Source: CAJMGO01 sp900557305 (GTDB taxonomy: Bacteria; Bacillota_I; Bacilli_A; RF39; UBA660). Taken from it: a stretch of DNA of 64,000 nt. The notes under the pieces are model-generated. The model saw only the letters and a program-made list of their open reading frames with translations. It had not been told where the DNA came from and did no database searches. How positions within the stretch are numbered: position 1 is the first letter of the stretch; each line of letters begins with the position of its first letter. The position numbers were made by a program, and so were the translations under genes. The stretch is taken from contig CAJMGO010000001.1 in NCBI GenBank assembly GCA_905212975.1, positions 62,001 through 126,000 of the forward strand. The letters are read 5' to 3'. Shown piece by piece: positions 50,887 to 60,213 of the stretch.

Positions 50887-51240
50887 ATGAGTAATTTATT
50901 TATGTTAGATTGTGGCATTCAAATTGATCCAATGGTACCAGCATTTGTACGTTTATTAATTAATGCTATTAAAATAATTGTACCAATCGTTTTAATTATA
51001 TTTGGTATTGTTGAAATGTTAAAAGCTGCTACAGCTAATGATGAAAAAGTAATGAAAGAAGCACAAGGAAAATTAATTAAACGTATTATTTATGCAGTAT
51101 TAATTTTCTTTATTGTAGCTATAGTTCAATTAGTATTTAATGTTTTAGCAAAAGCTGGAAGCAATGAATCAAAAAATGAAATTCCTGCTTGCATTAGTTG
51201 TTTTACATCTAATGGTGATGATTGTTGGCAAGGAAAGTAA
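50887..51240 (+). CDS. VirB2/TrbC-like two-helix protein, copy 1
   Basis: The 117-residue protein has two membrane helices (about residues 25-50 and 68-92), split by a charged loop, ATANDEKVMKEAQGKLIKRI. This is the layout of VirB2/TrbC pilins. The loop is nearly the same in the protein at 52412. The C-terminus has CISCF and a later Cys. There is no classical signal peptide. GAGGAGG precedes the ATG. Confidence 0.75.
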   Translation: MSNLFMLDCGIQIDPMVPAFVRLLINAIKIIVPIVLIIFGIVEMLKAATANDEKVMKEAQGKLIKRIIYAVLIFFIVAIVQLVFNVLAKAGSNESKNEIPACISCFTSNGDDCWQGK

Positions 51241-51243
51241 AAA

Positions 51244-51271
51244 AACAATTCTAAAAAATTGTTTTTTTTTT
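51244..51271 (+). terminator. terminator behind VirB2-like copy 1
   Basis: Stem AACAATT/AATTGTT followed by a long T run. It would give a short, abundant transcript for copy 1. Confidence 0.8.
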
Positions 51272-51305
51272 AATTCTTTGATATAATCAGTTAAGAGGTG
51301 TAATA

Positions 51306-52403
51306 ATGGATAAAAAATTATTAAAAAAATTACTTATTATAATTGGCGGTTTTGTTGGATTTTTAATTCTTTTTATAATTGTTATTTCAATTATAAGGGG
51401 TATTTCTAATAAAAAAACATCATATGAAAAAATAAAATCAAATGCTGTAGTTGGAGCACAAAAATATTATGATTCATTAAAAGAAAAACTTAATTCTGGT
51501 GAATCTATGGAAATAAGTTTTGATGAATTAATTGCTAAAAAGTACATGGATGAATATGCTTCTAAATTGGATGATGGCGTTAAATGTAGTGGCAAGGTAA
51601 TAATATCTAATAGATTTGATACTATAGTTTATACATCTAATATGGATTGTGGAAAACATTATAAAGATGAAACTTTATATGATCATATAATTTCTAATAA
51701 TGAAATTGTATCTTCGGGGGATGGAATATATGATTTATATAATAGATATATATATCGTGGAGAAAATGTAAATAATTATGTAGAGTTTGATAATAAAACT
51801 TGGTATATTGTTGACATTGAAAAAAATGGAAATATTAGATTATTTAATTCTAAAAAATCTTTAGAAAGTGATTCTGTTTGGGATGATAGGTACAATGTTA
51901 CTGAAGATACTGAAGTTGGATATAATGATTTTGAAAAAAGTAGAATTTATGATTCACTAAAAGAATTAGAAAAAACTACAATAACAGAAAATGGAAAAAA
52001 ATATATAATTCCTCAAGATATATGCTATGGAGCAAGAAATAAAAACTCAACTGATAATAGTAACTCTATAGAATGCTCTAAGACTTTAAGTAATCATATG
52101 TTAAGTACTTTAACAGTAAGTGATGTTATTACAGCAAGTATTGATTCAACTTGTAATTCTATAAGACAAAGTCAATGTTCGAATTATAATTATTTAGCTT
52201 CAAGAAAAATTAGTTCAATGTGGACTTTTATTGCTGATTCAGATAATAGCTATAGAGTTTATACATCGTATAAAGGAAAGGTACTTTATAAAGATACTAA
52301 TGATTATTATAACTTATATGTAACAGTTAAATTATCGCCTGAAGTATTATATTTATCTGGTGATGGTTCAGAAGAAAATCCTTATAAAATTGTAGAAAAT
52401 TAG
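51306..52403 (+). CDS. membrane-anchored extracellular protein, unknown
   Basis: The 365-residue protein has one N-terminal helix (about residues 8-33) and a large outer part with six to eight Cys. The stretch behind the helix (VVGAQKYYDSLKEKL, then FDELIAKKYMDEYASKL) is typical of pseudopilin-like proteins of Firmicutes. The end, SGDGSEENPYKI, is often seen in surface modules. AGAGGTG precedes the ATG. It sits between the two VirB2-like genes. It may replace VirB8 or act as a minor pilin; nothing proves either. Confidence 0.55.
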   Translation: MDKKLLKKLLIIIGGFVGFLILFIIVISIIRGISNKKTSYEKIKSNAVVGAQKYYDSLKEKLNSGESMEISFDELIAKKYMDEYASKLDDGVKCSGKVIISNRFDTIVYTSNMDCGKHYKDETLYDHIISNNEIVSSGDGIYDLYNRYIYRGENVNNYVEFDNKTWYIVDIEKNGNIRLFNSKKSLESDSVWDDRYNVTEDTEVGYNDFEKSRIYDSLKELEKTTITENGKKYIIPQDICYGARNKNSTDNSNSIECSKTLSNHMLSTLTVSDVITASIDSTCNSIRQSQCSNYNYLASRKISSMWTFIADSDNSYRVYTSYKGKVLYKDTNDYYNLYVTVKLSPEVLYLSGDGSEENPYKIVEN

Positions 52404-52411
52404 GTGATAAA

Positions 52412-52906
52412 ATGAAAAATAAAATTAAATATTTAATTTTACCAGTATTATTCTTAAATTTATTCTTTACATTTAATTTTAATGTAGACGCTGCAATGGA
52501 AACTAATCCTAATGCAAATTATGACACTACAACAATATCTTGCGGTAATGGCTATGCAAAAGGAATACCAAGGGGATTAGCTATAATGTCTAGAAATGCT
52601 ATAAAAGTGATTAAATATGCTGTACCTGTTGTTTTAATTATTATGGGTATAATTGATATGATTAGAGCAGTTTCAGCTAATGATGAAAAAATCATGAAAG
52701 AAGCAACTGGAAAATTTATTAGAAGAATAATTGCTGCTGTATTGGTGTTCTTCGTTATTGCACTTTTGCAGTTTATTTTTAGAATTTTGGGAAATGCAGA
52801 AAAAGAAACAGGAAGTGGTAAGATGAATGCTGATGGTATAATGGGATGTATTAACTGCTTTACAAATAGTGATTTATATTGTATAGAGGATATTGAAGAA
52901 GACTAA
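52412..52906 (+). CDS. VirB2/TrbC-like two-helix protein, copy 2 with signal peptide
   Basis: The 164-residue protein has an N-terminal signal helix (residues 5-26, cleavage near VDA), an outer segment with one Cys, then two helices with the loop AVSANDEKIMKEATGKFIRR. It is a paralogue of the product at 50887, and the C-terminus has CINCF. AGGTGATA precedes the ATG. Confidence 0.75.
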   Translation: MKNKIKYLILPVLFLNLFFTFNFNVDAAMETNPNANYDTTTISCGNGYAKGIPRGLAIMSRNAIKVIKYAVPVVLIIMGIIDMIRAVSANDEKIMKEATGKFIRRIIAAVLVFFVIALLQFIFRILGNAEKETGSGKMNADGIMGCINCFTNSDLYCIEDIEED

Positions 52907-52921
52907 TTTTAGTCTTTTTTT
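52899..52921 (+). terminator. terminator behind VirB2-like copy 2
   Basis: Stem AGACTAA/TTAGTCT, which includes the stop codon, followed by a T run. Confidence 0.75.
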
Positions 52922-52964
52922 ATTATGCTTGATAAATAATGTTATGAATGTTTTTATATAATAG

Positions 52965-52993
52965 TTGATAAATTAAAAAAAAAAATGTATAAT
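52965..52993 (+). promoter_or_regulatory. internal promoter before the VirB6 gene
   Basis: TTGATA at 52965 and TATAAT at 52988 are 17 bases apart. Confidence 0.65.
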
Positions 52994-53034
52994 TAATGTG
53001 AGATTTTGTGTCTTTAGAATAGGGGCGAAGTGCA

Positions 53035-55419
53035 ATGAATTTATTTAATATATTACTTACATATAGAAAAACTTGGTTAGGTGATATACCAAGATCACTT
53101 TTTTCTAGTATAGACAGTGCTGTATATCAAATGATATCTAGTGTTTATGGACTTATTGAGGATTTAGCACATGTTCAAATTTTTAAAGAAGGTGTAATAC
53201 AAAATTTTTATAATAAAACTTATGCACTTCTTGCTATTTTCATGGTATTTAAATTAACTTTTTCTATAGTTTCATATGTATTAGATCCTGCAAAAGTTAC
53301 AGACAAATCGGCTGGATTTGGTAAAATAATTACTAATGTTATGATTATGTTTGTAATGATATTATCTGCCCCAGTAGTTTTTAAAAATTTATATAAACTA
53401 CAGGAAATGATATTAGATGAGGGTGTAATTTATAATTTCTTGTTTCAACAAGGAGATCAAGAAATTAATGCTGATGGAGAAAAAAAACTTATAATAGGTG
53501 ATCCGGAAGCTTGTAAGAATTGGAGAGAAAATCCGGATTATTATGGGTCTAGATCAGAGCTAATAAATTCTGAGGTAGGTAGTTGGTATGTAGCAAATAA
53601 TGGTGATTATATTTCACTTATGCTATATAGAAACTTTTTTAATCTAGGAACACTTAATGATGGGCAAAATCTAGGTTACAGAACTGGTGATGATGCTGAT
53701 AATTCATATCAGTATTTATGTAATGGTAAGGATATAACTGTACATGGATATTCTGATATAACTGATTTAATAGATATGATAAATGATACTGTTAACCGCT
53801 CTGGGAAAAATGATTATTATGTAATTGATTATAAATATGTAGTTGGTACTGCTGTTGGTGTATTTGTTTTACTTGAACTTATTTCAATTGCTTTTGATGT
53901 TGCTGTTAGGGCAATAAAACTAGGCTTTTTACAACTTATTGCTCCAATCCCAATTATGTCATATATAGATCCTAAATCGGGTAAAAATGGTCTGTTTTCT
54001 AATTGGATAAAAGAGGTTGGAAAAACTTGGATAAGCTTATTTACTAGATTATTTGCTGTATTTTTTGCAGTATTTATAATATCAAGTATAGATTATGCAA
54101 TGGTTGAGAGTATTAATACTGATAATTATACAATGCAATCAAAGTCGTTTTTTATAATAATGTTTGTAATAATTGGAGCGTTGATGTTTGCAAAACAATT
54201 ACCACAATTATTAGAACAATTAATACCAGGTATGAAAATGGGAAAAATGCAATTAAATCCATTTAAAAAAATAGCTGACGAGGCACTTGGAGGAAAAGCC
54301 TTACTTGGTGGTGCAGCTGCTCTTGGTGCAGCAGGACTTGGTATGGCAACAAATGTGGGATCAAGATTAGTTGATAAAAACACATGGAAAATGCGTAATA
54401 AAGATGGTAAACTTACTTTTGGTTCTGTTATGAAAGGACTTGGAGGTGGACTTACGCGAAGTGTAACAAGTGGTATAGCTGGTGCTGGAAGTTCTGCATT
54501 TAGAGCAGGCAGAATGACTGCAAAAGATGGAAAAATTGGAAAAGGAATGTGGACTGGATATCAGGAATCTAATAAAGCTAGATTTGATAGAGACGATAAT
54601 TTACGTAAAGCAGGTGTTGTAACAGCTGAAGATAAGCTTAGATATTTTATGGGTTCTTTAGGCGCCGATGCAGCAAGATTGACCGGTAATTTAACTAAAG
54701 GACAAAGAGATCAGATTAGTTTGCAAGAAATGAAGGCAACACTTGAAAAAAGCAAATATAATTTAGAACAAAGAAAAAATGCTGCTTTAGAACCTGTAAA
54801 ATCATATAGCTCGTATATGGATCAAATAAAGGATGAAGTTGATAATGATTCAGCTGTAAAGAAAGCTAAAGAAAATTATGAATTAGCTAAATCAGGAATG
54901 ATTAAGGGTGCTCATGGAAAAGGTGCAGTAGCAGAATATAAATCTAAATTTGAAGCTGCTGAAAGAGAAGCTTATTCAAAAGTTATGTCAACGGAATATG
55001 GACAGAAGCTTAAATCAGCAGCTATTAGTGCAACTAATAGTATGAATCTATCTGCCGAAGAAAAAACTGCATATTCTAACTTTGATAATTATTCTTCATT
55101 TAAGAAAAATAGAGGCGATTCTAAGACTTTAGCATCTTCTCGTGCATTAGATTTTGTTAATGATGAGCAAAATATTAAAGCTCAAGAAGCTGCAATACAT
55201 GAATTTGAAAATAGTTCTGATTACAAGATGGGTCAAGCTACTAATAATGACAGAAGGTCAACAGGTACATTAAAAGCTGGTCAACAAGTTAATCCTAATG
55301 TTGGTAATGTAATGGATAATCCATATTATGATCCAGGATATTATGGCAATAATGGAGGACCTGGAAGACCACCAAGAGGTGGAAATGGTGGAGGTCCAAG
55401 AGGTGGCGGAAGACCATAA
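53035..55419 (+). CDS. VirB6/TrbL-like polytopic channel protein
   Basis: The 794-residue protein has an N-terminal half with about seven membrane helices (residues 30-400), including LGFLQLIAPIPIMSYIDPKS near 300, a conserved segment of Gram-positive TrbL/VirB6 proteins. The Ala/Gly-rich segment near 420-490 and the charged coiled C-terminal half (about 530-740) lie in the cytoplasm or wall zone. The tail is Gly/Pro-rich. VirB6 proteins form the membrane channel. GGGGCGAAG precedes the ATG. Confidence 0.8.
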   Translation: MNLFNILLTYRKTWLGDIPRSLFSSIDSAVYQMISSVYGLIEDLAHVQIFKEGVIQNFYNKTYALLAIFMVFKLTFSIVSYVLDPAKVTDKSAGFGKIITNVMIMFVMILSAPVVFKNLYKLQEMILDEGVIYNFLFQQGDQEINADGEKKLIIGDPEACKNWRENPDYYGSRSELINSEVGSWYVANNGDYISLMLYRNFFNLGTLNDGQNLGYRTGDDADNSYQYLCNGKDITVHGYSDITDLIDMINDTVNRSGKNDYYVIDYKYVVGTAVGVFVLLELISIAFDVAVRAIKLGFLQLIAPIPIMSYIDPKSGKNGLFSNWIKEVGKTWISLFTRLFAVFFAVFIISSIDYAMVESINTDNYTMQSKSFFIIMFVIIGALMFAKQLPQLLEQLIPGMKMGKMQLNPFKKIADEALGGKALLGGAAALGAAGLGMATNVGSRLVDKNTWKMRNKDGKLTFGSVMKGLGGGLTRSVTSGIAGAGSSAFRAGRMTAKDGKIGKGMWTGYQESNKARFDRDDNLRKAGVVTAEDKLRYFMGSLGADAARLTGNLTKGQRDQISLQEMKATLEKSKYNLEQRKNAALEPVKSYSSYMDQIKDEVDNDSAVKKAKENYELAKSGMIKGAHGKGAVAEYKSKFEAAEREAYSKVMSTEYGQKLKSAAISATNSMNLSAEEKTAYSNFDNYSSFKKNRGDSKTLASSRALDFVNDEQNIKAQEAAIHEFENSSDYKMGQATNNDRRSTGTLKAGQQVNPNVGNVMDNPYYDPGYYGNNGGPGRPPRGGNGGGPRGGGRP

Positions 55420-55442
55420 AATGAAAAAGGAGGAATAAAAAG

Positions 55443-55766
55443 GTGAATGGAATTTATTTAATACCTGCAAATGCCAAAAAATCATTATTGATTTTTGGAC
55501 TATTTAATAAGGTTGATTTAATAATATTTGGTTCAGGGTGCTTAGCAACATTACTTATGATACTTACAATACCAGTTGGAAGTTTTGTTTGGAGTATTGT
55601 TGCTATCCTACCTGCTTTAATATGTGGACTTTTGGTATTGCCAATACCAAATTATCATAATATTTTAGGTGGAATTAGATCAATAATTGTTTATTTTAAG
55701 GAAAGAAAGAATTTCATATGGAAGGGTTGGTGTTTTAGTGAAAACGCAGAAGAGTCAAAAGAGTAA
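55443..55766 (+). CDS. PrgI-family T4SS membrane protein
   Basis: The 107-residue protein has two helices (about residues 27-68) and the family pattern YLIPANAKKSLLIFGLFNKVD, then LPIPNYHNILGGIRSIIVYF, as in PrgI of Enterococcus conjugation systems (VirB3-like). It sits directly before VirB4, the normal order. The GTG start at 55443 has AAGGAGG upstream. Its end overlaps the next gene by 29 bases. Confidence 0.8.
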   Translation: MNGIYLIPANAKKSLLIFGLFNKVDLIIFGSGCLATLLMILTIPVGSFVWSIVAILPALICGLLVLPIPNYHNILGGIRSIIVYFKERKNFIWKGWCFSENAEESKE

Positions 55767-56289
55767 ATATACAAATTCATTTGTGCCGGTTCAGGCTATC
55801 ACAAATGGTATGATTATTCTTGATAATGGTGAAAAGATTACTGGTATTAAAATAATGCCAAGGAATATATTTATTCTTGAGCAAAATATGCAGGATGCTA
55901 TTATAACAAATTTACGTAATGCTTATAATGCAATTGATTATGAATTTTGGCTTGTAGTTGCTGATAGACCTGTTGATATAAATGTATATTTATCACAATT
56001 ACAACTTTTATATAATTCTGTTACAGATCAAGCTAAAAGAAAATTGATTATGGAAGATATAGATAAAGCTAATATGTTTATGGATAATAATATAGTTGAT
56101 ACAGAATATTATTTACTTTTCAGAGAAAAGGATACTGAGGTTGCAAATAAAAAGATTAGACAATTGATTATGAATTTTGCTAATGCAGGGCTTAATTCAC
56201 ATCAAACTACTAATGATGATTTAAGAATTGTACTTGATAACTTCTTGAATGGTGGAGTTAGTACTACTTTTGGGACGGTGATGGGATAA
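55738..56289 (+). CDS. VirB4 N-terminal domain as a separate protein
   Basis: The 183-residue protein matches the N-terminal domain of Gram-positive VirB4 proteins: NSFVPVQAITNGMIILDNGE near residues 11-30, EFWLVVADRPVDINVYLSQL near 75, and TEYYLLFREKD near 125. The rest of VirB4 follows as its own gene one base later. I chose the GTG at 55738, behind AAGGG and GGTTGGTG; no ATG fits. The protein would join with the next one to form the T4SS motor. Confidence 0.7.
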   Translation: MKTQKSQKSKYTNSFVPVQAITNGMIILDNGEKITGIKIMPRNIFILEQNMQDAIITNLRNAYNAIDYEFWLVVADRPVDINVYLSQLQLLYNSVTDQAKRKLIMEDIDKANMFMDNNIVDTEYYLLFREKDTEVANKKIRQLIMNFANAGLNSHQTTNDDLRIVLDNFLNGGVSTTFGTVMG

Positions 56290-56290
56290 T

Positions 56291-58075
56291 ATGAATTTAA
56301 AAGAACAAATTGCTCCTAAAGGGCTACAATTTAAATCAAATAGTTTTATCATTAGTGATAAGTATGCAACTATATTAACTGTTATTGGTTATCCTAAATA
56401 TATTAATCCTGGTTTTTTATCTTCATTAACTAGTATGTCTGGTATTAAAATTGTAATTAAACATATTCCTATGCCTTTTTCTTCAATTAGAAAAATGCTT
56501 AATAAAGAAATTGCTTCTTTAAAGGAAAGATATCAACAAGAAAAAGACAAAACTCTTCAAGAAAGAATTAGAATGGATTATGAAACAATTGAACAATTTG
56601 TTTCAATGCTTGCTGCATCTGAATCAAAAACTTTTGATTTTCAAATGCATATTATGATAACTGCAAATTCTGAAGAAGAACTTCAAAATAAAAAACAACA
56701 ATTAAAGAATTATTTAGATGCTATGGAATTAAGGGCATATCCTTTAAGATTTGAACAAGAACAAGTATTTAAATCTATGCTTCCTTTGTATGGTGATCAA
56801 CCAATTGAAAAAAGAATTGGTACTCCAATTCCTTCTCCAACTGTAGCTGCTATGTATCCATTTATATTTGATAGTATAAAGGATCCAGGTTTATCTACTT
56901 TGCTTGGTGTTGATTTCTCTGGAGGAGTTATATTATTTAATCAATTTTTATATCAAATAAAAAAAGAACATAATAGAAATAATGCAAATATGATAATGTT
57001 AGGTACTTCAGGTAGTGGTAAATCAACGGCTGCTAAACTTATTATAAGAAGTCATTTAAGAAATGATTATAAGGTTGTTTATATTGATCCTGAAGGTGAA
57101 TTGGAAGAAATGTGCACAAAAATGGGTGGAGATTTCATTGACCTTGGAAAAGGTGGAGAATATGGTATGATTAATCCACTTGAAGTTGTAGTAGATGCTG
57201 ATGAAGATGAAATTGCAAGTGGACTTGGTTATACGGTTTTAACTAGAACACTTCAAACAGTAAAAGCATTTATGAAATATTATGATCCACATATTGAAGA
57301 AGATGTCTTGAATATGTTTAGTGAAATGTTACAAGAAACTTATAGAAGATTTGGAATTGATTTTAATTCAGATTTTTCTAAATTTTCTTCTAAGGATTAT
57401 CCTACATTTAGAGATGTGTATGCTACTATTAGAGGTAAATTAAATTCTATGGTTGAAAAAACTCAAGAAAAAGATATAATGGAAAAACTTGAGATAAAAA
57501 TAAGACCTTTAGTTAAAGAATTAAAATACTATTTTGATGATCATACAACTATTAGTCCTAAAAGTTCATTTATAGTATTTAATATAAGAGAATTGATGAA
57601 TGCTGATCAAAATATTAGAAATGCATTATTCTTTAATATATTAAAATATGCTTGGGGATTAACTTTGGACAAGTCTGTAAATACTGTTTTAGCAGTAGAT
57701 GAGGCACATGTATTATTGTCAGGTAATAATACACTTGGGGCTGATTTCTTAGCTCAAATTCAAAGACGTGCAAGAAAATATAATACTGGTACTATGATAA
57801 TTACTCAACAACCTAGTGATTTTAGTGATCCAGCAGTAATTACTCAAGGAAAAGCTATATTTGATAATGCTTCTTATTATTTAGTAATGGGATTAAAGAA
57901 ACAAGCTGCTGAGGATTTAGCATTATTAATTGATTTAAATGATAATGAAAAAGAAAATATTAAAAGATATAATCAAGGTGAAGCTTTATTTGTTTGTGGT
58001 AGCCGTAGAATGCAAATTAATATTGTTGTAACTGAAAAAGAATTAGAATCATTTGGAAGTGGCGGAGGACTATAA
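56291..58075 (+). CDS. VirB4 ATPase, main part
   Basis: The 594-residue protein has the remaining N-terminal part (1-200) and the motor domain with Walker A GTSGSGKSTAAKLI near residues 238-251, VYIDPEGELEEMC, Walker B TVLAVDEAHVLLS near 468-480, and the RRARKYNTGTMIITQQPSDF motif near 492-511. It is the conserved T4SS ATPase. The ATG is one base behind the stop of the N-domain gene, with GGTGATGGGA upstream, so both chains are probably made in equal amounts. Confidence 0.92.
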   Translation: MNLKEQIAPKGLQFKSNSFIISDKYATILTVIGYPKYINPGFLSSLTSMSGIKIVIKHIPMPFSSIRKMLNKEIASLKERYQQEKDKTLQERIRMDYETIEQFVSMLAASESKTFDFQMHIMITANSEEELQNKKQQLKNYLDAMELRAYPLRFEQEQVFKSMLPLYGDQPIEKRIGTPIPSPTVAAMYPFIFDSIKDPGLSTLLGVDFSGGVILFNQFLYQIKKEHNRNNANMIMLGTSGSGKSTAAKLIIRSHLRNDYKVVYIDPEGELEEMCTKMGGDFIDLGKGGEYGMINPLEVVVDADEDEIASGLGYTVLTRTLQTVKAFMKYYDPHIEEDVLNMFSEMLQETYRRFGIDFNSDFSKFSSKDYPTFRDVYATIRGKLNSMVEKTQEKDIMEKLEIKIRPLVKELKYYFDDHTTISPKSSFIVFNIRELMNADQNIRNALFFNILKYAWGLTLDKSVNTVLAVDEAHVLLSGNNTLGADFLAQIQRRARKYNTGTMIITQQPSDFSDPAVITQGKAIFDNASYYLVMGLKKQAAEDLALLIDLNDNEKENIKRYNQGEALFVCGSRRMQINIVVTEKELESFGSGGGL

Positions 58076-58107
58076 TTTAAATGATATAAAAGTTTGGTGG
58101 TGATAGA

Positions 58108-60204
58108 ATGGATGGAAAAAATGATATGAATAAAGTAAATAATAAAAGTAATGGAAATAATAGTTTTCCATCCCAACCAAACAAATTTATAAATAATTAT
58201 AAAAAAAATAGTTCTGATAGCTCTAATTTGAAAGATACTGTACAGCGAGGTCAAAAGCAAAATGATTTAATAAATAAACAAAATGAAATTTTAAAGAAAA
58301 ATATAAGTAAACAGGCTGTTGAAAATCCTAAAGAAAGTAATATAGTAAAGGGGAAAAATTCTAATACTGAATCAAATGGATTATCAAAGAACATGGCTGT
58401 TAATAAAGCTAAAAATTTGATGAATTCTATTCATAGTAATAAGAAAAAAAATAATGCTGATTCTAATGATACAGATAGTCAAGATGGAAAAAAAGAAAGT
58501 ACTGCAGATTCGTTAAAAAAGAAAATTTTTTCATCTTTTATTACGTCTTCAACTGGAATACCAAAGCCATTGGCTGATAAATTTTCAAGTAAAGCTGTTG
58601 ACAAATCTAAAATTGTGTCTAAAATTTTAATTTATGGAGGAATCTTCTTTGTATTTATTTTTATAGCCGCTATAGCAAGTATTATTTCTGCTTCTGGAAG
58701 TGAAGGTGGAAAAGATTCGGAAAAAGAAAATTTTTCATTATTTGTTAGTGGTGAAATGTCTGATGTAGATTTTTATAATTATTTGGTTTCTAGAAATTTA
58801 GTTGATGGTTCATGTATTAATCAAGATGATGATACTTTAAATGATAATTGCCCCGAGATGGATTTTTTTAAAAAAATTAATGAAAAATTGGGAAATGAAA
58901 ATAGTTCTTCAAAAGTAGAAAAAATGTTAATTATATATTATGCAATCACTTATAATAGAGATGACATTGATTATTCTGAAATTAATGATTCGAAAGAGCT
59001 TAATGATTTATTAGCTAATAAAAATGATCTAAAAAATTATATAAATGGTGATTATATTACTAATTATAGAAGTGATATTTCTACTTATCCAGATTTTGAT
59101 TTATATGCAAAAATTTCAGACGGAATTATATCAGATGATAGTAGTAAAAATATTGCTGTAAGTAACTATTCTGCATGTTCTTCTATAGTTGTAGAAGGCA
59201 TAGAAACAGCTATGTCAATTGATGATTATATTGCAGGAGTTGTAGCTTATGAATTTAATGGCGAAGGAAATAGTGAGTCTTGGAAAGCTTTTTCTATTAT
59301 GCTTAGAACATATATTATTAATTTAACTGATGGTTGTAAAAATCAATTTTTGCCTAATAAGATTCAATATAATAATAATCCTTCTGATGAAGTAAAAAAA
59401 TCTGTAAATGACAGTTCAAAAACGATTTTAAATGATTCAAATGAAGCTTTAGGAACTGTTAGTTATAGTGATTTCTGCTATGATTGTAATGAAGGAAATT
59501 CTGATATATATAATGATAGTAGTAATTTTGAGGAAATAATAAAAAAGTTTTATCCAAATTATGAATTAAAAAAATATGGAAGTAGTATGGGTGGACCTAT
59601 TAATGGTAATTATTCAAATCTTTTCTATTATGTAGCAAGTGATTTCAAAGATGCTCATAAAAATTATAAGGCATCAAAAATAAAAAATTTAAAATATTAT
59701 GATGGTACTGTTTATATTAGTGCTAGTACATATCAATGCCCATGGTGGGCTAAAGCTAGAGCTTTAGAAATGTTGGATACAATTACAGTTGCCGATGAAG
59801 AAGCAAGAAAAACAGTTATTTCTTATGTGAAAAATTCTATGGGAAATGGAGTTGACTGGTATACTTTAAAGACTTTAGAAAATTTACCACATAGTGATGA
59901 TGCTTCTCAAGCATTACCGGGAGCCATTGTTTCATGGTCATGGACATATCCTTATTGTACACCTGGAAGAATAAAACAAGAATGGGTAAAGTCTGATGGT
60001 ACTTGTTACAATTTTGGCCATGTTGGTATTGTTGAAAATGTAACTTATAATGATGATGGTACCGTATCTAAGATATATGTTTCAGAATCAGGTGGAACAG
60101 ATGGAATTTATGTTCATGAATACACTTCGGAAACTATAAAAAAAGGTTGGGCTGGCATCACTGGTGACTATCAATTTAATGGTTATGTATATCTTTTAAA
60201 TTAG
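58108..60204 (+). CDS. VirB1-like peptidoglycan hydrolase: SpoIID-like plus CHAP domains
   Basis: The 698-residue protein has a long, disordered, Asn/Lys-rich cytoplasmic start (1-165), one membrane helix (about 172-193), an outer region, a SpoIID-like segment near 365-490 (SIDDYIAGVVAYEFNGEGNS with the likely catalytic Glu, then a RTYIIN helix), and a CHAP domain near 540-698 with the Cys in QCPWWAKARALEM and the His in FGHVGIVENV. SpoIID cuts glycan strands; CHAP cuts peptide bonds. Together they would open the wall for the machine, as VirB1 or TcpG do elsewhere. GGTGGTGATA precedes the ATG. Confidence 0.82.
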   Translation: MDGKNDMNKVNNKSNGNNSFPSQPNKFINNYKKNSSDSSNLKDTVQRGQKQNDLINKQNEILKKNISKQAVENPKESNIVKGKNSNTESNGLSKNMAVNKAKNLMNSIHSNKKKNNADSNDTDSQDGKKESTADSLKKKIFSSFITSSTGIPKPLADKFSSKAVDKSKIVSKILIYGGIFFVFIFIAAIASIISASGSEGGKDSEKENFSLFVSGEMSDVDFYNYLVSRNLVDGSCINQDDDTLNDNCPEMDFFKKINEKLGNENSSSKVEKMLIIYYAITYNRDDIDYSEINDSKELNDLLANKNDLKNYINGDYITNYRSDISTYPDFDLYAKISDGIISDDSSKNIAVSNYSACSSIVVEGIETAMSIDDYIAGVVAYEFNGEGNSESWKAFSIMLRTYIINLTDGCKNQFLPNKIQYNNNPSDEVKKSVNDSSKTILNDSNEALGTVSYSDFCYDCNEGNSDIYNDSSNFEEIIKKFYPNYELKKYGSSMGGPINGNYSNLFYYVASDFKDAHKNYKASKIKNLKYYDGTVYISASTYQCPWWAKARALEMLDTITVADEEARKTVISYVKNSMGNGVDWYTLKTLENLPHSDDASQALPGAIVSWSWTYPYCTPGRIKQEWVKSDGTCYNFGHVGIVENVTYNDDGTVSKIYVSESGGTDGIYVHEYTSETIKKGWAGITGDYQFNGYVYLLN

Positions 60205-60213
60205 AGGTGTAAT

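Noticed and set aside
54126..54383. 85-residue minus-strand frame opposite VirB6
   Set aside because: Mirror of an Ala/Gly-rich segment; no start signals.
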